Shown here: one piece after another, positions 37,844 through 50,721 of the stretch
How the letters are laid out: each line of letters begins with the position of its first letter
Position numbering within the stretch: the first letter of the stretch is position 1
DNA from: Anaeramoeba ignava
Taxonomy: Eukaryota > Metamonada > Anaeramoebidae
Direction of reading: 5' to 3'
DNA: 64,000 nucleotides
NCBI GenBank assembly: GCA_028826165.1
Contig: JAPDFW010000011.1
Coordinates: 561,001 to 625,000 of the forward strand
Position numbers and translations under genes: made by a program
Notes under the pieces: generated by a model
Told to the model about the DNA's origin: nothing
The model's database searches: none
What the model saw: only the letters and a program-made list of their open reading frames with translations

Positions 37844-40800
37844 ATGAAAAATATAGAACATGAAAATTTAATTGAAGAAATTAAACAAATTAACCTTCAA
37901 AATTTTTCCACAAATGAAATTTTTTTTGAAAAAGAAAAAAATAAATTAACAAAAAATCAAGAAGAAGAAATTTTTAATTCTTATAAAAATAAAGAATCAA
38001 GTTTAAATAAATTAACAATAATTGGATCTTTACTAAAAATTAAATTAGCAAAAAAAATACAATCCAAAAATGAATCAAAAAAAGAAAATCAAAAAAGTGC
38101 TGTTGAAGAAATTTTAACAACAGAAAGAAATTATGTTCAAAAAATATCAACATTAATTGAAGTTTTTGTGAAGCCTTTAAATAAGGAAAGTTTATTAAAG
38201 CATGGATTGATTAACTCAAATCAATTTTCTTCTTTGTTTAGTAATATTCAAGTTATTTTATCTCTTCATCAATCTACTTTGGATGAGTTGGAAGAAAAAA
38301 TTGATAAAAATCAAAGAAATACTCAAGTTGTTGCTGATGTTTTCTTACATTTTTCAAATTTCTTGAAATTATATCTTGTTTATTGTTCAAATTATGAAAA
38401 TTCAATTCAAACTCTTAATGATTTGACAAAGAAAAATGTCAAATTTACAAATTTTCTTGTTGTAATCTAAAAATCAAATTCAAATTCAAATTCCATTTAT
38501 AAATTCAAATCAAAATTAAAATCAAATTCGAAATTAAAATCAAATTTAATTCAAAATCAAATTTAAATCAAAATCAAATTAAAATAAAATTATTAAAAAA
38601 AAAGGAATGTTCCAAAAATTCAAAACTTGAATCTTTAAGTTTATCTAGTTACTTAATCCTTCCTGTTCAAAGAATCCCAAGATATAATCTTCTTTTACAT
38701 GAAATTTTTAAATCTATGGAAGAAGAAGATCCAGATAGACCTAAAATAGCTGAAGCTTTAACAAAAATTCATGATGTAGCTGATTATGTGAATGATAAAA
38801 TCAAAGAATTTGAAAATTTAAGAAAATTATTTGAAATTCGTTCTTCTTTTGATTCACATTGCCCAGTATTTTTCAGTTGAATAATTCCAAAAATATTTAA
38901 AATCAAAAAATATATTTAAAATTAAAAAATATTTAAATTCAAAAAATATTTAAATTCAAAAAATATTTAAATCCAAAAAATATTTAAATTCCAAAAATAT
39001 TTAAATTTAAAAAATATTTAAATTCCAAAAATATTTAAATTCCAAAAAATATTTAAATTCCAAAAATATTTAAATTCCAAAAATATTTAAATTCCAAAAA
39101 TATTTAAATTCAAAAAATATTTAAATTCAAAAATATTTAAATTCCAAAAAATTTAAAAATATTTAAATTCAAAAATATTTAAATTCCAAAAAATATTTAA
39201 ATTCAAAAAATATTAAAATTCAAAAAATATTTAAATTCAATAATATATTTAAATTCCAAAAATATTTAAATTCAAAAATATTTAAAATTTTGATTTAGGA
39301 ATTTCTTCTTCCTCATCGAAAACTTATTCGTTTTGGACCACTTTTAAAAATTTCACCAAAAGTAGTTGCTCAAAAAAGATACTTTTTTCTTTTTAATGAT
39401 CTTTTAATTTATGCAGATAAACCATTTCATAAATATAAACATAAGTTCTCAATGAAAATTGAATCAGCTTGGATTCAAGATCTTCCTGATATATTTCAAT
39501 ATTCAAATGCATTTTTCATTGTTACAAAAACAAAAACTTTAACAGTTTTTGCAGAAACACCAGAAATTAAAAAAAAGTGGATAGAAGATTTACGCAATGC
39601 ATTTGAAGAACAATCTGCAAAAAATCCAAATCGTAAAACAAAAATCAAAATTTAAAATTAAAATTAAAATTAAAATCAAATTCAAATTCAAATTAAAATT
39701 AAAATTTAAAATCAAAATCAAAATTAAAATCAAAATTAAAATTAAAATTAAAATTAAAATTAAAATCAAAATTAAAATTAAAATTAAAATGAAATTCAAA
39801 ATCAAAATCAAAATCAAAATCAAAATCAAAATCAAAATTAAAACCAAAATTAAAATTAAAATCAAAATTAAATTCAAATTAAAATCAAAATTAAAATTAA
39901 AATTAAAATCAAAATCAAAATTAAAATTAAAATTAAAATCAAAATTTAAATCAAAATTAAAATTAAAAATCAAAATTAAAATCAAAAATCAAAATCAAAT
40001 CCAAATTAAAATTAAAATCAAAATTAAATCAAAATTAAAGAAAAAAAAGCGGTTTTCTCACTTCCAAAGAAAATTAAATTAAAATTTTCAATTACACTCA
40101 AAATTTTGGGAATATTTGAAAATTTAAAACCACCAACTGAAGGATGTTATTCAGATCAATCAGCTTTTATTGAAGGCGATGATTTTATTGAAAGAAAAAT
40201 AACAAAATTAAATCTAAATTCACAAAATAAATCTTCAGAAAAAAAACATTTTCGAAAATCAGTTTCAATTAATCTTGTTAAATCATTAAGAAAAGATCGC
40301 AAAAAACCAAATCTTCCAAATAAAAGATCTTTCTTAAGAAATACAACTAATCTTTCTTCAGTTAGAAATTCTGAAAATTCATTAATAAATACACAAGAAA
40401 ATTTACAATATCAAATTCAAAATGATTCAAATACTAATAATTCATTATTAAAACAAAATCGACGAAAATCACAAGAATTTCCAAAAGAACAAAATTTTTA
40501 TAATTTATCAAGTAATCATCAAAATTTTATTGCTCAAAAGTTACTTAAGAATAGAAAGAATAGTAGAGTTGAAAAAAAACAAAGAAGAAAAATTGCAAAA
40601 ATGTTAGAAATTAATAAAGCAAAAGCAAAAACAAAACCAATTCCTCCTTCATTAGAAAGCAAACCCAAAAATTTGGATATTTATTATGAAAAAAATCAAA
40701 TTGACACTTTAATTGCAAATCAAAATCGAAATTCAATTCGAAATTCAAATTCAAATTCAAATCAAAATCAAAATCAAAATGAAAATTCAAATCAAAATCA

Positions 40801-41074
40801 AAATCAAAATCAAAATCATAATCAAAATCAAATTGAAAATCAAATTCAAAATCAAAATCAAAATCAAAATCAAATTCAAAATCAAATTCAAATTCAAAAT
40901 CAAAATCAAAATCAAAATCAAAATGAAAATGAAAATCAAAATCAAAATCAAAATCAAAATCAAAATCAAAATCAAAATCAAATTCAAAATCAAAATCAAA
41001 TTCAAGATCAAAATCAAATTCCAATTACAAAAATTTCATCTTTTTATTCAAAAAAAGTATCTTTCCTTCTTTAA
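37844..41074 (+). CDS. DH-PH Rho guanine nucleotide exchange factor
   Basis: Four exons (37844-38461, 38605-38865, 39299-39632, 40050-41074) join in phase to 745 residues. The DH domain starts near residue 85: VEEILTTERNYVQKISTLIEVFVKPL (conserved region 1), then LSSYLILPVQRIPRYNLLLHEI across the first splice, the family's hallmark helix. The PH domain follows (FGPLLKIS, KRYFFLFNDLLIYAD, TVFAETPEIKKKWIEDLRNAF). The C-terminus is basic and Ser/Asn-rich and ends in a Gln-Asn array before PITKISSFYSKKVSFLL. DH-PH proteins load GTP onto Rho/Rac GTPases and so shape the actin cortex; the target GTPase cannot be read from sequence. All three introns are repeats. An array with the same AAAATC hexamer sits both in intron 3 and in the last exon. 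Confidence 0.9.
38866..39298 (+). repeat. RhoGEF intron 2, (AAATATTTAAATTC)n array
   Basis: Intron CCA|GTATTTTTC...GATTTAG|GAA, filled with AAATATTTAAATTCCAAA units. The array contains no AG or GT. Confidence 0.9.
39633..40049 (+). repeat. RhoGEF intron 3, (AAAATC/AAAATT)n array
   Basis: Intron AAT C|GTAAAAC ... AAAAAAAAG|CGGTT. The filler AAAATCAAAATT is the same hexamer family that codes Gln-Asn in the gene's last exon. In the plus-strand frame of the previous exon it reads open as Lys-Ile, so the intron can be mistaken for coding sequence. Confidence 0.75.
40760..41015 (+). repeat. RhoGEF C-terminal Q/N-coding CAAAAT array
   Basis: About 85 codons of Gln-Asn, Gln-Ile and Glu-Asn with the frame kept. 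It is followed by a short unique end to the TAA. Confidence 0.9.
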
Positions 41075-41257
41075 AAACAAAACAGTTTTTTTCTTTAGGA
41101 ATTTTATTTCCAATTTGTTTTTCCGATTTTATTTTTCTTTTTTAATTTTTTTCTTTGTTGAAATTTTTTTTTTTAAAAAAGAAAAAATAATAAAAATTTT
41201 TTTTTCAATTTTTATTTTTCATTTTTTTCATTTTTTTCTTTTATTCATTTATTTAAA

Positions 41258-43531
41258 ATGACAGCACCAGTTAATTTAGAAAATCCAAAAATATTAAAAG
41301 ATATTGGGAAAATTAGAGAAGAAATGTATGATCAATTTGTAAGAATAATATCAAGAGATGAAGGGAAAAAAACTATGATTTTTGATGAAGAATTATTAAT
41401 TCCATTAAGTTTAATAGTTAAACCAGAAGTTTTAAGAGTTAGTTTGAACAAGCATTTACTTTAAAATTAAAATTAAAATTCATTTTCAAATTAAAATCAA
41501 AATTAAAATTAAAATTCATTTTCAAATTAAAATTAAAATTAAAATTAAAATTAAAATTAAAATTCATTTATAAAATTAAAATCAAAATTCATTTATAAAA
41601 TTCATTTTAAAATTCATTTATAAAATTAAAACTAAAATTCATTTTGAAAATTAAAATTAAAATTAAAATTCATTTATAAAATTAAAATTCAAATTAAAAT
41701 TCAAATTAAAATTCATTTTGAAAATTAAAATTAATATAAATAAAAAAAGGCAAATGGTGTAGAAAAAATTGCATCGCTTAAAACACCACCACAAAAAAAT
41801 GATATGAAAATCTTCATATTTCTTGTGCGACCTAAAATGGATCTAATGCTTCAAATTGAAAGATATGTAAAATTTTATGACATGGACGAAGATCAAAATC
41901 GGAAGCAATTCTTTGTATATTTTGTACCACGAAAAACGGAGATTTGCGAGAACATTCTAGCGCAAAGAGGGGTTAAAGGGGGGTTAGTAATACGAGAATT
42001 CAAGATGGACATAGTTCCTTTAGATGAAGATTTATTGTCAATGGAATTCGAAGAATCGTTTAAGGAAATCATTGAAGGAGACATCACAAGTCTTTATGAT
42101 ATCGCAACAGCAATCCACAAAATCCAACGGTTTTTTGGATTGATTCCAAATGTAACTTCAATTGGCAAAAATGCAAAAGCAGTTTCTGAAATTTTAGAAA
42201 GATTGCGATATGAATCAATTATCGACGAGTCACTCGAACCCAAAATACAGAACCTTGTGATTATCGACCGCACCGCTGACATGCTGACTCCGATGGCAAC
42301 ACAACTGACTTATGAGGGGCTTGTTGATGAGTTATTTGGGATTAATCATAGTTTTATTGATTTAGAACCTGAGTATTTAGGCAAAAAGGGGAAAGAAAAG
42401 GAAAAATACCCGCTCAATTCTAATGATCTTGTTTTCGAAGAAATAAGGGATTTGAACATGGGAGAGGTCATGTCGTTCCTTCAAAACAAGGCGAAGTATA
42501 TTAGTGAATCATACGACTCACGACATCAAGCAAAAACAATCCACGAAATGCGAGACTTCATTCGGAAATTGCCGACGCTTCAGCAAGAACATCACTCGCT
42601 GGAGCTGCATTTCAAAATAGCCGAGGAAATCATCAACAGGACTCTCAGCAAACAAACATTCGTGAGCAGAATGGAGACAGAAATCAACCTGCTCACAGAA
42701 TCAACATCCGCTTTGGAGATGATCCAGGAAATGATTTGGAGAGAAGAACCAATTGTCAATGTTCTGAGACTTCTTTGTATGGAATCAATCGTCAATAACG
42801 GTCTAAAACCAAAGGACTTCGATCTTGTGCGCAGAGACATCCTTCAAGCCTATGGATACAAATACATATTCACTTTGGACAAAATGGAAGAGCAACATAT
42901 GCTCAATAAAGAAGATCCTTTAATAAAAAAAAACAAGAAGAAAATGTTCAGATTCACGTTCCCATTTCTGCGCAAAGAACTGAATCTGGCCAACGATAAC
43001 TTCTTAGAAACTGGTGATATCACTTCCGTTTTCTCTGGATATGCGCCTTTAAGTATCCGTTTGATTCAGAGACATTTGGAAAGACCTCCTCAATTTTATA
43101 ATCAAAATCCTTTTGATTTTCTTAAAGATGCTCCTTTTTATTTTCTTAGGCAAATACCCGAAAAAAAGGAACGGTTTTATTATAACCTAAAAGACACAAA
43201 AACAAACCCAGAAAGAAGAGAGAGCATCAATACTAATATCAACACAAATTCAATTTCAAATGCCAATCTCAGTACTAATATTCGTGATAATGAAGACAAA
43301 AATCAAGATTTTGATGAAAATTTGGATCAAGAATTAAATACTGAAAAAGAAGAACAGCAAAAATCTATTTGTCTTGTTTTCTTTGTTGGAGGTGTTACTT
43401 TTGCTGAGATTTCTTCGCTCAGAATTTTATCTCAAATGGAAAATAGTCGTTTTGAATATGTTGTTGCTACAACAAGATTAGTAAATGGAAATACAATGCT
43501 TAATGATTTCATTGAATCTTTAAATGATTGA
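41258..43531 (+). CDS. VPS33: VPS33, Sec1/Munc18 subunit of HOPS/CORVET
   Basis: Two exons (41258-41437 and 41750-43531) join in phase to 653 residues, close to the usual 600-620. Strong match along the whole length to human VPS33A: IFDEELLIPLSLIV (VWDEYLTGPFGLIA), IFIFLVRPKMDLMLQI, FFVYFVPRKTEICE, EFKMDIVPLDEDLLSMEFE, LVIIDRTADMLTPMATQLTYEGLVDELFGI, VLRLLCMESIVNNGL, FSGYAPLSIRLIQ and FFVGGVTFAEISSLRILSQME. VPS33 binds SNARE bundles and, in HOPS and CORVET, promotes fusion at endosomes and lysosomes. Unlike animals, no A/B distinction can be made. An acidic Asn-rich insert lies near residues 560-590. The leader shows three TTTTTCATTTTTT units just before the start. Confidence 0.95.
41438..41749 (+). 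repeat. VPS33 intron, (AAAATTCATTTATAAAATTA)n array
   Basis: Intron AGA|GTTAGT ... AAAAAAAG|GCAAAT, filled with AAAATTCATTTATAAAATTA units. A very similar unit fills the first SLC35F6-like intron (6653-6820) and the SFT2 intron. Confidence 0.85.
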
Positions 43532-43631
43532 TTTTAATTTTAATTTTTTTCGTTTTCATTTTTTTTTTCATTTTTCTAAATAAAAAAGAAAAAAAAATTT
43601 TTAAAATTTAAAATTAAAATTAAAAATTAAA

Positions 43632-46600
43632 ATGGAAAAACAATTAATTTCTTTATTAGATTTTTCAATGTGTGGAAATACTCATTTACAACAACAAGCT
43701 TTAAATGAATTGGAAACTGTAAATTATTTATTAATAATTTACCAATAATTTTAAATTTGTTTTTAAAAATTATTTGTTTTTTTTTTAGTTTTTCAAAAAT
43801 GAAGGATTTATTAGTTTTTTACTTCAATTTTTAATGAATGAAGAAACCCCAAGTCTTTATCAACAAATTACTTCAATTATTCTCAAAAATAAACTTGCAA
43901 ATCAATGGGAAGAAATTTTTGCAAGTGATAAAAAATATATAATTGAAAATATTTTGGATTCAATTATAAGTTCTGAATATTTAATTAAAAAACAACTTGC
44001 AGAAGCTTTTTATTCAATTATTTGTCATGAATTCCCACAAAATATGAATGGATTCATTGAAAAACTTGTTGAATATATTCAATCAGCAAATGTTCAAGAA
44101 GTTCACGGATCTTTGATTGCTATTCATAAAATTTGTTTTAGATATAAATTCAAGAATTATCAAAATAGAAAACCATTGTTTGAACTTATTGATAAAACTT
44201 TCCCTTTTATTTTGAATTTTTTTGAGAATATTCTTGAAACAAATTCTGAAGAAGAGTTTAAGCCTTATTTGATTTTATTGTTATCAAAATCATTCTTTTC
44301 AAGTATTAATGTAAAAAAAGCCAACAAATTTAAAAATTTTCCAAATAAAAAATTTAATTCTTTTATTATTTTTTTTAGTCAGCATTTCCTCAATATATTT
44401 TTGAAAATGATAATCTCTCTCGTTGGATTTCTGTTTTTTGTAAAGCATTGGAAATATCAATACAACTTTCTTCAAGTGAAAATAGAAATAATATTGAAGA
44501 AAAAATTTTATTAGTTTGGTGGAAATGTTCTAAAAAAATTTTAATGATTTTTTATTATTTGTTCCAAAAATTACCAAATTTATCAAAATTCAAAAATGAA
44601 AAAGAAAAAAAAATATCAATAGAATTTATGGAAAAACATACTCAATCAATTTTATCATCAATTTTAACATTACTTTCTGAATGGAAAAAAGAAGAAAATT
44701 ATCCTGAATCATTTGATCCAATTTTAAGATTATGTTTAAATATACTTAACAAAGGGTTTTTATTCAAATTCAAAAATAATTTTAATTTCAAAAATAATTT
44801 CAAAAATAATTTCAATTTAATTTCAATTTAATTTCAATTCAAATTCAAATTCAAATTTAAATTTAATTTAGAATGTTAAAATCAAAAACATTTCTTTTTC
44901 TTAAACCTCATATCTATGATCTACTTCTTGGTGTTATTTTACCAATATTAAATTTTAATGAAAAAGATGAAAATTTATGGGAAAATGAATCACTTGAATT
45001 TTTTATGAGAGAATTAGATCCTTATGGATATTCACTAATTTTAAAATCAGCAGCAAAACAATTATTTCATACAATTTTAACTTTAAGAACTGGTGATTTC
45101 TTACAACTTTTTATGGAATTTTGTGATAAAATTTTCTCTGATTATGAAAAAGATTCAAATAATCCAATTTTTGTTATTCAAAAAGAAACAGTTTTATCTT
45201 CTTTACAAATCATCTCCAAAAAAATCAAAAACACACAAAAATATTCAGGATTAATTGAAGATTTGATAGTTTTTCATGTATTTCCTGAATTTGATTCAAT
45301 TCATTCTTTTATGAGAGGAAGAGTAAATCAACTAAACAAAACAACAACAAAGCTTTATTTTTTAAATTGAATATTTTAAATTTAATATTATAAATTTAAT
45401 ATTCTCTTTATTTTTAAATTTAATATTTTTAAATTAAATATTTTTAAATTGAATATTTTAAATTGAATATTTTAAATTGAATATTTTAAATTAAATATTT
45501 TAAATTAAATATTTTAAATTAAATATTCTTAAATTTAATATTTTAAATTAAATATTTTAAATTAAATATTTTTAAATTAAATATTTTTAAATTAAATATT
45601 TTTAAATTAAATATTTTTAATTAAATATTTTTAAATTAAATATTTTAAATTAAATATTCTTAAATTAAATATTTTAAATTAAATATTTTAAATTGAATAT
45701 TTTAAATTAAATATTTTAAATTAAATATTTTAAATTAAATATTTTTAATTAAATATTTTAAATTGAATATTTTAAATTAAATATTTTAAATTTAATATTT
45801 TCTTTATTCTTAAATTAAATATTTTCTTTATTCTTAAATTTAATATTTTTAAATTGAATATTTTAAATTAAATATTTTAAATTTAATATTTTTAAATTAA
45901 GTATTTTAAATTTAATATTTTTAAATTAAATATTTTTAAATTAAATATTTTAAATTAAATACTTTAAATTGAATATTTTAAATTGAATATTTCAAATTGA
46001 ATATTTCAAATTTAATATTTTAAATTGAATATTTTCTTTATTCTTAAATTAAATATTTTCTTTATTCTTAAATTTAATATTTTTAAATTGAATATTTTAA
46101 ATTAAATAATAATTTAATATTTTTAAATTAAATATTTTTAAATTAAATATTTTTAAATTAAATACTTTTATATTGAATATTTTAAATTGAATATTTCAAA
46201 TTGAATATTTCAAATTTAATATTTTAAATTGAATATTTTCTTTATTCTTAAATTAAATATTTTCTTTATTCTTAAATTAAATATTTTCTTTATTCTTAAA
46301 TTAAATATTTTTAATTGAATATTTTAAATTAAATATTCTTAAATTAAATATTTTTAAATTAAATATTTTAAATTAAATATTTTTAAATTAAATATTTTTA
46401 AATTAAATATTTTAAATTAAATATTTTTAATTAAATATTTTTAAATTGAATATTTTAAATTAAATATTTTAAATTTAATATTTTCTTTATTCTTAAATTA
46501 AATATTTTCTTTATTCTTAAATTTAATATTTTCTTTATTTTTAAATTGAATTAAATTTTAGGCTTGTTCTTTCATTTCTGAATTTTCTAATATTAAATGG

Positions 46601-48388
46601 AAAGATATAAATCATTTATATCAAGCTTGTGATTTTGTTTTTAAATCTCTTAATGATTCATGTGTTTCAGTCCAAATTTCAGCAGCAATAGGACTGAAAC
46701 AATTATTGAAAACAATAAATACAGAATCAATTCAAATCAAAGAAATTATTCAAGATTTAATTCACAAATTAATTCTATTAGCAAATGAATTTGGAATCGA
46801 TGAAATTATTTCAACATTGCAAATCATGGTTTCTCGATTCCGCGAAGAAATAATTCCACATGCAGCACTTTTGTGCCAAAATTTATGCGACTCTTTTGCA
46901 AACATGGCATCATTTGAAACTGAAAATGAGGATCAAAAAGACAAAATAAGTCTTGCATTATTTCAGACATTGGACACAATTTCAACACTAATTGACATTC
47001 TACGACAAAATCCAGCAACACTTCAACAGATTCAGAATCTCTTGACAACATTTCTTGAGCAATATTTCAATTCAGAGACACCACAGTTTATTGAATCAAT
47101 TATTCACATCCTTCGCAAATTAACTTTTCATTCAAAACAAATTGAACCTAAAATGTTCCAATTTTTTGAATCATCAATTATGGCTGCTTTGAGTTATGCT
47201 GAAGATATTATCAAAGAAATTGTCCATTTATTACATATTTATATCTCGCGCGAAAACAATCTTTTCATAACGCTCGAGAATTCAAAATATCCTGATTTAG
47301 TTTTCCAACTTTGCAAAAGAGTTCTTTCATTAGAAAAACTTGATGAATATAATTCTATTGAAATTTGTAAACTAATTGAATCAATTCTCCAAAATTCAGT
47401 TGGAAAAATCGATGATTTTATCCCGCAATTTATCGATCTTGCTCTTTCTGCATTAAAAAAAGAAATATCCGTTCCTGCGTTGAAAGTTCTTCTTTTTGGA
47501 ATTGTTGGGAATTGTTTAATTTATAATCCTCGCCTTTCTTTATCTTATTTGCATTCTCTTCATTATGAAAATGAATTTTTCGAGAATTGGTTTTTATTGG
47601 TTGACCAAAAAAAACTGAAAAGTCTTCATTCCAAAAAAGTTGCTTTCTCTTCTCTTTGCTTCATTATGAAATCAATCGAAAATCCTGAGGATTGGATGAT
47701 ACGTTTGTCTTCACTCGTTTTGGATTATTGCTTTGTTTTATTTTCTCAAATTCAATCTCAACAGGATCAGGAAATTTTTGAAGCAGGAGAAGAACAAGAT
47801 TTTGAAATTGATTCCAAAAATCCAAACTTTGATTTGGGAAAGAATAACTTGAATGAAGATCCTGATTCAGATGTTGCTTTGTTTAATGTTACATTCGAAG
47901 GATTTGTAATGAATGGTGAAGAAAGTGATGGAGATGATGATATTGATGATAATAATTTTTTTGGTGATTTAAATCAAGATGAACTGAAAGATGATGAAGA
48001 TTATGATAATGATAAATTTATTGAAGTTGAAAATTTAAATGTTTATGATTTGAATGATTTAAATCAAGATGAAAATGTTTTTGATGGAATTGACAATGAA
48101 ATGGAAAATAATAAGAATAATATTATTAATATTAATTTTGATAATGATAGTGATAATTTTATTGATAATCAAGATGAAAAGAATATTGAAGATGATGAAG
48201 ATGATGATGAAGATGATATTTTGGAATTATTTGATTTTAATACTCCAATTAATTCAATTTCTGAAAAAGAAGTTTTTCTTGATTCAATTCGAATTTTTGT
48301 GAATTCTAATCCTAAATTTTCTGAAATTTGTTTGAATAATTTAGATCAAGAAAAACAAGATATTTGGTGGAAATTAATTGAAAACTAA
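43632..48388 (+). CDS. Importin-7/8-type karyopherin beta
   Basis: Five exons (43632-43718, 43789-44310, 44379-44755, 44872-45322, 46562-48388) join in phase to 1,087 residues; human importin-7 has 1,038. Alignable blocks: ITSIILKNKLANQW near the N-terminus; ILLVWWKCSKKIL (PWWKCKKWAL); NKGMLKSKTFLFLKPHIYDLLLGVILPIL ([22 protein letters not shown]); MRGRACSFISEF across the long intron (MRARACWVLHYF); CKLIESILQN...IDDFIPQFIDLAL; an acidic Asp/Glu loop (EDDEDDDEDD); and a C-terminal helix pair ending DQEKQDIWWKLIEN. The family carries ribosomal proteins, histones and signalling proteins through nuclear pores with RanGTP. Symbol withheld because importin-7, importin-8, Nmd5 and Sxm1 cannot be told apart here. 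Confidence 0.92.
45323..46561 (+). repeat. Importin intron 4, (AATATTTTAAATTA)n array
   Basis: 1.24-kb intron AGA|GTAAAT ... TTTTAG|GCTTG, filled with ATTTTAAATTAAAT units. At least eight blocks carry ATTTTCTTTATTCTTAAATT, spaced irregularly and giving a higher-order pattern. No AG or GT is seen in the units. Confidence 0.9.
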
Positions 48389-49545
48389 ATTATAATTACA
48401 ATTACAATTACAATTACAATTACAATTACAATTACAATTACAATTACAATTATAATTACAATTACAATTACAATTACAATTACAATTACAATTACAATTA
48501 CAATTACAATTAAAATTACAATTAAAATTAAAATTAAAATTACAATTACAATTAAAATTAAATCTAAAATTAAATCTAAAATTAAATTATAATTAAATCT
48601 AAAATTAAATCTAAAATTAAAAATTAAAATTAAATCTAAATTAAAATTAAAATTATAATTATAATTAAATTAAATTACAATTAAAATTAAATCTAAAATT
48701 AATTACAATTTAATTACAAAAATTAAAATTAAAATTAAAATTAAAATTAAAATTAAAAAAATTAAAATTAAAATTAAAATCTAAAATTAAATCTAAAATT
48801 AAAATCTAAAATTAAAATTTAAAATTAATTTAAATTAAATTTAAAATTAAATTTAAAATTAACAATTAAAATTAAAATTAAAATTAAAATTAAAATTAAA
48901 TTTAAAATAAAATTAAATCTAAAATTAAATCTAAAATTGAATCTAAAATTAAATTTAAAATTACAATTACAATTAAATTTAAAATTAAATCTAAAAATTA
49001 AATCTAAAATAAAATCTAAAATTAAATCTAAAATTAAATCTAAAATTAAATTTAAAATTACAATTACAATTATAATTAAAATTAAATCTAAAATTAAATC
49101 TAAAATTAAATCTAAAATTAAATCTAAAATTAAATCTAAAATTAAATCTAAAATTAAATCTAAAATTGAATTATAATTAAATCTAAAATTAAATCTAAAA
49201 TTAAATCTAAAATTAAATCTAAAATTAAATCTAAAATTAAATCTAAAATTGAATTAAAATTAAAATCAAAATTCCTTTCTTCTTTTAATTAAGAATTTTT
49301 TTGAATGGTTTTTATTTACCAATCCAAAAAGAAAAAAAAGAAAAGGGAAAAAAAATCAATTAGAATGAAAAGCTTAAAAAAATTTTTTTTTTTGAATGTG
49401 TTTTTTTTTTCTTTTGTGAATGAAAAATCCTAACAAAAAAAAAAGAAAAGAAAAGAAAGAATTTGAAGAGAGAATAACAACTGTAAATTTTTTTTTTGGA
49501 TTTCAATTAAAAAATTTTTTTCTTTTGTTTCTTTTTAAAAGTTTT
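48389..49545. repeat. Intergenic arrays (AATTAC)n and (AAATTAAATCTA)n
   Basis: Region between the convergent importin and E2 genes. 48390-48540 is AATTAC. 48550-49258 is AAATTAAATCTA mixed with AATTAAA. The last 290 bases are poly-T/A-rich sequence with no gene I can support. Confidence 0.85.
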
Positions 49546-50491
<946 letters not shown>

Positions 50492-50721
50492 TCTAAAATT
50501 ATTAAAATGAAAAAAATGAAAAAAATGAAAAAATGAAAAAAAAAAAAATTAAAAAAAAAAATTTTTGTTTATTTTAAATAAAAGATCTTTTTCTATTTTT
50601 TGATACAATTACATCATTTAAAAAAAAAAAGAAAAAAAAAGAAAAATAAAATAAAAAAATTTTCATTTTTCTCCTTTTTTTTTCTTCTTTTCCTTTTTAA
50701 TAAAAATTAAAATAAAAAAAA
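50492..50721. promoter_or_regulatory. Divergent promoter region, E2 / VPS9-domain gene
   Basis: 230 bases. The E2 side has AAATGAAAAAAATGAAAAAA four times in register. The VPS9 side has TTTTCATTTTTCTCCTTTTT and a TTCTTCTTTTCC tract about 20-60 bases before the ATG. Confidence 0.5.
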
